Shown: piece by piece, positions 44,076-51,233 of the stretch
Layout: the number at the start of each line of letters is the position of its first letter
How positions within the stretch are numbered: the stretch's first letter is position 1
Origin: DASVWZ01 sp963708575
GTDB taxonomy: Bacteria; Acidobacteriota; Terriglobia; Terriglobales; Acidobacteriaceae
Direction: 5' to 3'
DNA: 64,000 nt
NCBI GenBank assembly: GCA_963708575.1
Contig: CAVPTB010000003.1
Location: 1,116,001-1,180,000, forward strand
Made by a program: the position numbers and the translations under genes
Notes under the pieces: generated by a model
What the model was told of the DNA's origin: nothing
Databases searched by the model: none
Seen by the model: only the letters and a program-made list of their open reading frames with translations

Positions 44076-45857
44076 ATGAGCATGGTTCCTTCGATTCAAC
44101 TCGAGGCCGCTTCCCGGAGTGCCTCCGGCCAGAGCAACAGTTCGAGCGCATCCCAGAAGTACTCTTCGCCATTTTCTGATTTCTTTCACAACCCAGCGTT
44201 ACAAAATGGCTGTGAATCCGCCAGCCCCGCTCCCTCCGAAGACCCGCCGTCTGCGTTCGATCATTCGCAGGCATCGCAGCCAACGCCGACCCCGGCTTCT
44301 CCCGCTTTGTTGCGCAATCGAGTTACTAAGCCACTGAACGAAAACTGGGGATGCCTGACTCCGCAGCCTCAACCAAACCCGCTTACCCAAATATCTGTCC
44401 AACTGTCCATCCCCGTTGTCGAACTCGGTTCGCCGGGGGGCGTTGCCTGCAATAACGAAACGGCTAAAGCGCCGGATGTTTCAGGCCCAACGCAAGTATG
44501 CAGCGGACTTCCCGATAATCCTCGAGTCTCGGCAGAGGCAAACCCGGAAGTCCTACCGGCGATGGTTGGAATGTCCGGCGTGCAGGGCGATTCACCAACG
44601 ATGGCTGCCCGTCCCAACCGCCCGATCCCAGAACCCGATTTTCAGACATCACAAAGTGCGGATGTTTCGCTCCCGCAGATTAGCCCTAGCGTCTCTCCTG
44701 CTGAGGTAAGTAGCGAGTCATTAGCAGGGCTGAAAGCTGCCCCAAATTCGCAAAAAGATGATTTAGCCGCGCCACAAAGCTTACCCGCGGTCCCTAACGC
44801 GGAACCATCAGCACCGGCCGCTATTCCTGCGCCGGACATTCTTGCGGCCTCAAAGGTTGCACTTCCTGAGTCGGCGCAATCCGGATTGTCCTCAACCATT
44901 GTCGTTTCTCCCATTCCTGTTACCCCGCCCCCTGGGAGTGATGCTGTTCAGCCAACGACGACTCCGAAACAGAATGATTCCCCGATCTTTTCCAGGGGCG
45001 CCCACCAGGCTCCTCAAAATCGTGCACAAGATGTGGCGAGCGCTACCAGGAAGTTTCACTTTGTCGGTGGTCCATCGATCAAGGATGATCTTGACGCGCC
45101 TGCCGATGCGCCGCGTCCTCAGAAAATCATCGGTGGGGATGCTTCCACAACCCAGCCTGACATCGCCAGCCAGACTGACAATGCTGTATCCGATAAGAGC
45201 GCGTCTTCAGCCTCGGAATCAATTTCGAGTCAGGCACCTATCCCTGCGTCCGCCCCACAGCCGGTCGGCGCTGCTCCCTCCGTGTCCCTCAACCCCCATC
45301 CCGCGGCCACCGTCGTTGAATCAGCTGAGGTCACGGCTGCTTCGCCGACTGTAACCACTCCAGTGCAACGGGCAGCGGATCAGTCGGGCAACTTGAGCTC
45401 TGGCGTTGTTCCGAGAACTCAGGAGGTGTCTTCTCCAGCTACCGGGCAAGTGCAAGTCGCGCGCCTGGTTCAAGGACTCACCCAGTCAGAAATGCATATC
45501 GGGATGCGCACCCAGGCCTTTGGCAACGTGGACGTGCACACGGTTATTCACGATAGTCAGGTCGGACTCACAGTGGGAAGCGACAAAGGCAACCTGCGCA
45601 GCTTTCTGAGTTCCGAATTGGCGCCGCTGCAATCCGCACTACACCAGCATGACGTCCACTTTGAAGGTGTTCGTTATTTGGAAAACAGCAGCGGAACCGC
45701 ATCCGGGTTCCAGAGTGGATCGAACCACCAATCGCGGAGTTTTCATCAGGGCACGGCGCCGCTAGAGGCGACCTTACCTGGTGATGATCTCGAGAACGAC
45801 GCTCAGGAAAACGACATCAACAGCCAAGTAAGAACGACGCTCAGCGTCCTCGCGTAG
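44076..45857 (+). CDS. fliK: Flagellar hook-length control protein FliK
   Basis: A 593-aa molecular ruler. Residues ~1-460 are Pro/Ser/Ala-rich and low-complexity, as usual for the ruler part. The C-terminal ~110 residues form the conserved core that talks to FlhB (LVQGLTQSEMHIGMRTQAFGNVDVHTVIHDSQVGLTVGSDKGNLRSFLSSELAPLQSALHQHDVHFEGVRY). The start is uncertain: GTG 44058 would sit on the predicted transcription start, so ATG 44076 or 44082 is likelier. It is the first gene of the hook/export operon; a strong stem-loop overlaps its stop codon. Confidence 0.85.
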   Translation: MSMVPSIQLEAASRSASGQSNSSSASQKYSSPFSDFFHNPALQNGCESASPAPSEDPPSAFDHSQASQPTPTPASPALLRNRVTKPLNENWGCLTPQPQPNPLTQISVQLSIPVVELGSPGGVACNNETAKAPDVSGPTQVCSGLPDNPRVSAEANPEVLPAMVGMSGVQGDSPTMAARPNRPIPEPDFQTSQSADVSLPQISPSVSPAEVSSESLAGLKAAPNSQKDDLAAPQSLPAVPNAEPSAPAAIPAPDILAASKVALPESAQSGLSSTIVVSPIPVTPPPGSDAVQPTTTPKQNDSPIFSRGAHQAPQNRAQDVASATRKFHFVGGPSIKDDLDAPADAPRPQKIIGGDASTTQPDIASQTDNAVSDKSASSASESISSQAPIPASAPQPVGAAPSVSLNPHPAATVVESAEVTAASPTVTTPVQRAADQSGNLSSGVVPRTQEVSSPATGQVQVARLVQGLTQSEMHIGMRTQAFGNVDVHTVIHDSQVGLTVGSDKGNLRSFLSSELAPLQSALHQHDVHFEGVRYLENSSGTASGFQSGSNHQSRSFHQGTAPLEATLPGDDLENDAQENDINSQVRTTLSVLA

Positions 45858-45869
45858 GCGAGGACGCTG
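45842..45869 (+). other. Stem-loop spanning the fliK stop codon
   Basis: CAGCGTCCTCG (45842-45852) and CGAGGACGCTG (45859-45869) form a perfect 11-bp GC-rich stem with a 6-base loop containing the fliK stop. The flgD ribosome site (TAGGAGGGA) begins directly after it. There is no T-run, so attenuation, transcript processing or translational control are all possible. Confidence 0.6.
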
Positions 45870-45886
45870 CTAGGAGGGAATGAGTC

Positions 45887-46144
45887 ATGATTCAGGGAAT
45901 CGCGCATCAAGTCGCCACCAATCCACCAGCGTCCAATGCGGCATCTGGACAGAGTTCACCTACGAGCTTGGAGAACTCGTTCATGCAGCTGCTCACCACG
46001 CAACTGCAGAATCAATCTCCTCTCGACCCCGTGGACCCGTCGCAATTCACCACCCAGTTGGTGCAGTTCAATATGCTGGATCAGCTGGCCCAGATTAACC
46101 AGACTTTGAGCACCGCCTTTGGCTCAACCACGTCAAACCACTAA
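45887..46144 (+). CDS. flgD: Flagellar hook-capping scaffold FlgD, short form
   Basis: An 85-aa protein containing only the conserved N-terminal FlgD region (SLENSFMQLLTTQLQNQSPLDPVDPSQFTTQLVQFNMLDQLAQINQTL). The C-terminal tudor-like and Fn3-like domains of ~220-aa FlgD proteins are absent, with no sign of a frameshift downstream. FlgD caps the growing hook. TAGGAGGGA precedes the ATG. It is followed 27 bases later by flgE. Confidence 0.88.
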   Translation: MIQGIAHQVATNPPASNAASGQSSPTSLENSFMQLLTTQLQNQSPLDPVDPSQFTTQLVQFNMLDQLAQINQTLSTAFGSTTSNH

Positions 46145-46171
46145 AACGAGTTCGATAGAAGGAGCACACTC

Positions 46172-47442
46172 ATGCCGAATTTTTCGATTCCTCTTTCCGG
46201 GCTGACCGCCGAATCGACCGCGCTTTCTGCCATCGCCAACAACCTGGCGAACCAGAACACAACCGGTTACAAAGACAGCACCGTGCTATTCAGCGATCTG
46301 TTCTACCAAAACATGGGAACCAGCGGCTCTGGCGATCCGATCCAACTCGGAGCCGGCGCAATGGTCGGCTCCATCCCCGGAAACTTCACCCAGGGCAGCG
46401 TGCAAGCCACCGGTGTCAGCACCGACGTCGCCATCCAGGGGAATGGCTTCTTTGCCGTAAAAAGCAGTGACGGCGTGATCAGCTATACCCGTGACGGAGC
46501 GTTCTCCGTGGACAAGAATAATAACCTCATCACCGCAGAAGGCCAGCAGGTATTGGGCTACCCTGCAGTCAACGGCGTCGTGGACACCGGTGGAGGTCTT
46601 AGTCCTCTGCAGCTCGGAGCCGGTGCGACCAGTCCGCCGACCAGAACATCCAATGTAATGATCCAGACCAATCTGAACGCTGGTGCCGCGGTCGGCGACA
46701 CTCCATATTCAACGCCGGTCACGATCTATGATTCGTTAGGCAACAGTCATACTCTCACCTTCACCTTCGGCAAGACCGCGGCAAACACCTGGAGCTACCA
46801 ACTCTCGATACCGTCCAGCGATCTGAACCCGATCAAGGGAGTCAATCAAACCGGGATTTTGGCAAGCGGAACCTTAACTTTCGATGGCAATGGAAACTGG
46901 TTGGGCCGGTCGATGGAAAGGGTAATCTCATCACCACCGTCGCTGCTCCTATCACCTCCTTCGCCGACGGTGCCTCAGACATGACATTCAATTGGAACCT
47001 GGCGAACGGGACAACCCCCGTCATCACCCAGGTCGCTGCACCGAGCAGCACGTCTTCCACCCAACAGGATGGATCCAGCAGCGGCACCCTCAGCGGATTC
47101 AGTATCGGTGCGGATGGGACCGTAACCGGTACTTTTACTAACGGAAAAACTGCGGCCCTTGGGCAATTGGCGCTAGCGAGCTTTTCCAACGTTCAAGGTC
47201 TAGAGCGGGTGGGGAATACCGACTATACCGAAACGCTGGCGTCCGGTCAGGCCGTAGTTGGCACTGCTGGCACCGGAGGACGTGGCACTCTCGCCGGAGG
47301 CTCACTCGAACTTTCCAACGTGGATATCTCCACCGAGTTTTCCAATCTCATCATTGCCCAGCGGGCATTTGAAGCCAACGCCAAGGCTGTAACGACGTTT
47401 GATCAGATCACGCAAGACACCATCAATATTAAGCAAGGATGA
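46172..47442 (+). pseudogene. flgE: Flagellar hook protein FlgE, single-base frameshift
   Basis: Two overlapping frames (46172-46984 and 46981-47442) make one FlgE of about 423 residues once a base is restored. N-terminal rod/hook motif: TAESTALSAIANNLANQNTTGYK. C-terminal motif: LSNVDISTEFSNLIIAQRAFEANAKAVTTFDQITQDTINI. The sense breaks at DGNGN: adding one C near 46897 gives GNLVGPVDGKGNLITTVAAPITSFADGASDMTFNW, so a C is missing from AACCTGG. Without FlgE no hook forms, so either the strain is non-flagellated or the base is a sequencing error. GAAGGAG precedes the ATG. Confidence 0.88.
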
Positions 47443-47452
47443 AATCGGAGGA

Positions 47453-47489
47453 CTGTGCCCCGTTCCGGATCTTCCCGAATGGGGCACAG
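47453..47489 (+). other. Stem-loop just after flgE
   Basis: CTGTGCCCC (47453-47461) and GGGGCACAG (47481-47489) are perfect 9-bp arms. An inner TTC/GAA pairing follows one mismatch. It lies 10 bases after the flgE stop and has no T-run. The rest of 47443-47693 holds no gene I can support; a plus-strand frame there (ISRAKEIMEGCRQNLLLASATERITPRVNRLLAHALPGRFRLISGG) looks partly protein-like but lacks a start. Confidence 0.55.
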
Positions 47490-47693
47490 GTCCCGATGCG
47501 GTTCCCAAAAGCGGTTGTGATGAGTCCCTTCTAATCTCTCGGGCCAAAGAAATCATGGAAGGTTGCCGACAGAATCTCCTTCTCGCGTCAGCGACCGAAC
47601 GGATCACCCCTAGAGTCAATCGGTTATTGGCGCATGCCCTTCCGGGTAGATTCCGTTTGATCTCCGGCGGTCCTCGGTGCGGTACATGCTGAT

Positions 47694-48005
47694 GTGTCAC
47701 CGGATCGAATCGAGGCGATCTCCGGTATGACGGCACTCACCAGTCCGGAAAACCCCGAGCGCCCAAATCCCAGTCCGGAGTCTTGGGAACAAGTGAAAAA
47801 CCTGGCCTGCGAGTTCACGGTGGATATTCCGCTTCCGAGTTTCAGAGTTGCGGACATTTTGCGGCTTGCCCAGCAAACCGTAGTGAATTCCCTGTGGCGC
47901 ATTGAAAAGGATGTTCCAGTCCGCGTGAACCGTGAAGTGATTGCCTACGCCGAATTTGAAGTAGTGGGAGATCGTCTGGCAGTGCGTTTGACGGATCTGG
48001 CGTGA
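47694..48005 (+). CDS. FliN-like (SpoA-domain) flagellar protein
   Basis: A 103-aa protein with a C-terminal SpoA/FliN domain (FTVDIPLPSFRVADILRLAQQTVVNSLWRIEKDVPVRVNREVIAYAEFEVVGDRLAVRLTDL). It is much shorter than the FliY-like protein at 55103 and sits directly before fliO, the usual fliN position in fliNOPQR clusters. It may be the true FliN of the C-ring or an export-associated SpoA protein. The GTG start lacks a clear ribosome site; ATG 47727 is an alternative. The missing coding signal just upstream leaves its N-terminus in doubt. Confidence 0.75.
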   Translation: MSPDRIEAISGMTALTSPENPERPNPSPESWEQVKNLACEFTVDIPLPSFRVADILRLAQQTVVNSLWRIEKDVPVRVNREVIAYAEFEVVGDRLAVRLTDLA

Positions 48006-48031
48006 AGCTTGGAAGCTGCGAAAGGGGAGCG

Positions 48032-48337
48032 ATGAACGAGGCAAAGATTCAACTTTCAAACATAACCGCTTGGTTTGCGCGCAGCGCGCGTACCTGGAAG
48101 CAGAGGGAGCCTCGGAAACTTCGCTTGCGCGAGACCTTGTCTCTTGGGGAACACAGGTTGATCACGCTGCTGGAGTGTGATGCACAACTGTTTCTGATTG
48201 GTAGCACGGAAAACTCACTATCCCTTCTGACAAATCTGAAAGCGAGAGAACCCGAGCCGCCGTTCGATGACGGAGTTCCAACGTGGGCCTTCCGGGAGTT
48301 GAACCCCGACGGCTGTGTCCAGATGTACCGCAGCTGA
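48032..48337 (+). CDS. fliO: FliO-like flagellar biosynthesis protein
   Basis: A 101-aa protein whose core LRLRETLSLGEHRLITLLECDAQLFLIGSTENSLSLLTNL matches the cytoplasmic domain of FliO. The N-terminal membrane helix expected for FliO is not visible: the first 40 residues are hydrophilic and basic (WFARSARTWKQREPRK). AAAGGGGAG precedes the ATG. FliO helps assemble the FliP ring; its position directly before fliP supports the call. Confidence 0.72.
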   Translation: MNEAKIQLSNITAWFARSARTWKQREPRKLRLRETLSLGEHRLITLLECDAQLFLIGSTENSLSLLTNLKAREPEPPFDDGVPTWAFRELNPDGCVQMYRS

Positions 48338-48344
48338 GTCTTTC

Positions 48345-49099
48345 ATGGGGCGAGCAAACCTAGTTCGCGTTGTCCTCGGGGTTGTGACGACCACATTGCC
48401 GAAATTGACCTACTGCTCAATACTTCGGCCGCGGACGGCTTCGCTTCCTTGGACGGCACCGGGTGGCGCTTCCGGTTCCGTGCCGTGGAACATCGTTGTT
48501 CTGCTGACGCTCCTCACTCTGCTGCCCGCATTGCTTCTGGCGATGACTCCATTTGTGAGGCTGCTGGTCGTTTTTCACTTCTTACGGCAAGCCCTGGGAA
48601 CTCAGACGACCTCCGACCAATCAGACTCTGATTGGATTGTCGTTGATCCTCACCTTTTTTCTTATGCAGCCGGTGATGACGACGATTCAGCAGCAGGCGG
48701 TGGTGCCTTACGAGCAAGGCAAACTTGATGCGGTATCGGCGATTGAGGTCGGGGCCGGACCATTGCGCCAGTTCATGTTCAAGTTTGCCAGAGAAAAGGA
48801 TCTTGCACTTTTTCTCGAACTTGCCAAAGAGCCACGCCCGGCTCGACCGGAAGATGTAGCGATGCGAGTAGTTGTTCCAGCCTACATTCTGTCGGAGTTG
48901 AAAGCGGGATTTCAGATCGGAGCGGCGCTTTATCTGCCTTTTCTGATCGTCGACATGGTGGTCGCGTCGATTACCACCTCCGTGGGCATGCTGCAGTTGC
49001 CCCCGGTAGTGATATCAACCCCGCTGAAGATTCTTCTTTTCGTGATGGTCGATCGGCTGGAACCTGCTGGTGGGTTCCTTGATGAAGAGTTTCTCCTGA
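48345..49099 (+). pseudogene. fliP: Flagellar export gate protein FliP, two single-base frameshifts
   Basis: Three frames rebuild a FliP of about 250 residues. Frame 1: LLTLLTLLPALLLAMTPFVRLLVVFHFLRQALGTQT. Removing one C at 48610-48611 gives TPTNQTLIGLSLILTFFLMQPV, continuing to RPEDVAMRVVVPAYILSELKAGFQIGAALYLPFLIVDMVVASI. Removing one C near 49060 (GATCGGCTGG) gives VDGWNLLVGSLMKSFS and a TGA at 49097. All FliP family blocks are then present. FliP forms the export-gate pore; the gene as written cannot make it. Two extra Cs in one gene suggest read error. Confidence 0.87.
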
Positions 49100-49108
49100 A
49101 GGATGGTT

Positions 49109-49378
49109 ATGGAAACTGCGCTGACAGTGGAAATGGCTCGCAACACGCTTGAAACAGCGCTTTGGATTGTGGCCCCTTTGCTGGCGATCGCGACCGTGGT
49201 GAGCCTCGCGATCAATGTGGCGCAAGTCCTGACCTCGCTTCAGGAGAGCACATTGTCTACTGTGCCGCGCCTCGCTGCGGTCGCGGCTGCGTTGTTTTGG
49301 CTAATGCCGTGGATGACGCACCGTCTGGCGGCTTTCACGGTGCACGTTTTTTCTGATTTCCGTCCGTACCTGCGGTAG
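49109..49378 (+). CDS. fliQ: Flagellar export gate protein FliQ
   Basis: An 89-aa protein with two membrane segments (NTLETALWIVAPLLAIATVVSLAINVAQVLTSLQESTLSTVPRLAAVAAALFWLMPWMTHRLAAF), the exact FliQ length and pattern. It is intact even though its neighbours fliP and flhB are frameshifted. The ATG at 49109 has GAAGG about 7 bases upstream; an ATG 6 bases earlier is possible. It forms the outer coil of the FliPQR gate. Confidence 0.92.
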   Translation: METALTVEMARNTLETALWIVAPLLAIATVVSLAINVAQVLTSLQESTLSTVPRLAAVAAALFWLMPWMTHRLAAFTVHVFSDFRPYLR

Positions 49379-49384
49379 GAACGT

Positions 49385-50149
49385 ATGCAAGCTTTGCATG
49401 TCGAGACCGTTTTGTGGGCAGCAGCTTCGGTTGGACTGCGTGTCTCCGCGCTGATCCTGTTCGCGCCCTTCTTCAACAGTCAGGCGATCTCCATGCAGGT
49501 CAAAGCTGCATTCACTGTGGCACTGACTGCGTTGCTATATCCGGTAGCCAACCTTCCCCCTCAGGCGCAGACTCATTGGCTGGAACTGATCCTGGGAGAA
49601 TTTGCGATCGGGATGATCCTCGGTTTGACCCTGCAATTGATCGTGGAAGGTGCTCTCGCCGCCGGGCAGCTCATCGGAATACAAGCTGGATATTCACTCG
49701 TCACACTTCTTGATCCACAGACTCAGGCGGACACGCCGGTCCTGGCAACGATGAGCCAGTTGATCACGCTTCTGATTTTTCTGCAGGCCAATGTTCATCA
49801 TTGGCTGCTGCGCGGGATTGCGGCGAGTTTCTCCTATCTGCCGCCTGGCACCGTTGGTTGGCATTCGCAGATCGGGAAGGCCCTCTTGCAGATTTCCGGC
49901 GGAATCTGGCTCTCGTCCTTGCAAATCGCGGCCCCGGCGGTGGTGGTGACGATGCTGGTGGATCTCACCATGGGGTTTGTTGCCAAAGCCGCGCCCCAAT
50001 TACCCGTGCTGTTCATCGGATTGCCGGTCAAGACCGTGCTATCGCTGGTGTCTTTATGCGGAGCGTTGTCTTTATGGCCCAATTTCTTTGAATACCGATT
50101 TGCTACCGCTATCGCGACAGGCGAACACCTGCTCCACTTTGCGAAATGA
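49385..50149 (+). CDS. fliR: Flagellar export gate protein FliR
   Basis: A 254-aa membrane protein with about six membrane segments. Family segments: ALILFAPFFNSQAISMQVKAAFTVALTALLYP, GEFAIGMILGLTLQLIVEGALAAGQLIGIQAGYSLVTLLDPQTQADTPVLATMSQLITLLIFLQANVHHWLLRGI and PQLPVLFIGLPVKTVLSLVSL. Intact. It completes the FliPQR core of the export apparatus, six bases after fliQ. Confidence 0.93.
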   Translation: MQALHVETVLWAAASVGLRVSALILFAPFFNSQAISMQVKAAFTVALTALLYPVANLPPQAQTHWLELILGEFAIGMILGLTLQLIVEGALAAGQLIGIQAGYSLVTLLDPQTQADTPVLATMSQLITLLIFLQANVHHWLLRGIAASFSYLPPGTVGWHSQIGKALLQISGGIWLSSLQIAAPAVVVTMLVDLTMGFVAKAAPQLPVLFIGLPVKTVLSLVSLCGALSLWPNFFEYRFATAIATGEHLLHFAK

Positions 50150-50155
50150 GAATTT

Positions 50156-51230
50156 GTGGCTGACTCCAGCAAAACCGAACAGGCGACACCGCGAAAGCGG
50201 CAGAAGGCCCGCGAGAAAGGCCAAGTCGTGCGTAGCCGGGACCTGATTTCGAGTATGGCTTTGGGAACGGTTGTCACCTGTTTCTGCGCGCAAGCGATGT
50301 CCCTGGTCAGCCAATGGCGCGGCCTTCTACGCGAGCAACTTAATCAGGCGTCCTTCGCAGACTGGGGATCCTTCCGGTGGATAGGTACAGGAGCCGCTTG
50401 GGAAATCTGTTGCACTCTTGCTTGGGTAGTTGGACTGGGCTGGGCGGCAGCAATGGTCGCTGCGGTGGGGCAAGGCGGACTAGTCTTCTCCCCTTCGTTA
50501 CTTCAACCGGATCTGGGACCGAATGAATCCGTCGACTCGCTTGGGACAATTGCTTTCCCTCCCATCCCTGGGAAGGCTGCTCAAGTCCCTGTTGCCAGGA
50601 ACCGCCATCGCGTGGCTGGCTGCCAGCCTGATCCTGCGTGATTGGGCGGGTATCTCGCGATTGACTCACCTGAGCGTCGCGGGCCTCGGCGCTTTCTGGA
50701 TGGTCCACCTGCGGGAAATCGCCTGGAAGTCCACTCTGGTGTTGCTGCTGTGGTCGGGCGTGGACTACCTGATCGAGCGGCAGAAACACGAATCGGACTT
50801 ACGGATGAGCCGCCAAGACCTCATGGATGAGTACAAGGAAACCGAAGGACATCCGACGGTTAAAGCTCGTATCCGCAGGCTGCGCCGCCAGGTACTGCGC
50901 AAGCGAATGTTGGAAGACACAAAGAAAGCTTCGGTGGTGATCACCAATCCCAACGAGTTTGCGGTGGCGCTCGAATACCGGCCCGAGATGGCGGCTCCGG
51001 TGGTGGTAGCTAAGGGGCGCAACCTCTTCGCCCAGCAGATCAAGCAGATCGCTCGTTGGCATGGCATCGCCATGATTGAGAATCCGCCACTGGCCCACGC
51101 ACTCTACCGTGCGGTGGAGGTCGGTCAATCGATTCCACCCAAGCTTTACGCCGTGGTTGCGGCCATTCTGGCCGCGATTTTCCGCGCCCAAGAACGCGCC
51201 TCCCGAATCGTTGAGAGAGGAAGGAGTTAA
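50156..51230 (+). pseudogene. flhB: Flagellar export switch FlhB, single-base frameshift and altered NPTH motif
   Basis: Two overlapping frames (50156-50641 and 50523-51230) give one FlhB of about 357 residues after removing one C near 50517-50519 (GGACCGAATG). N-terminus: DSSKTEQATPRKRQKAREKGQVVRSRDL; join: FSPSLLQPDLGRMNPSTRLGQL; C-terminal domain: VITNPNEFAVALEYRPEMAAPVVVAKGRNLFAQQIKQIA. The autocleavage motif is NPNE instead of NPTH: Asn-Pro is kept but Thr and His are replaced. FlhB switches export from hook to filament substrates through this cleavage. Start is the GTG at 50156. Confidence 0.87.
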
Positions 51231-51233
51231 ACG

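Noticed and set aside
48637..49152. Independent gene starting MSLILTFF
   Set aside because: It is the middle and end of FliP in a shifted frame, with an aberrant tail after a second indel, not a separate gene.
50523..51230. Independent gene starting MNPSTRLG
   Set aside because: It is the C-terminal two-thirds of FlhB joined to 50156-50520 by a single-base correction.
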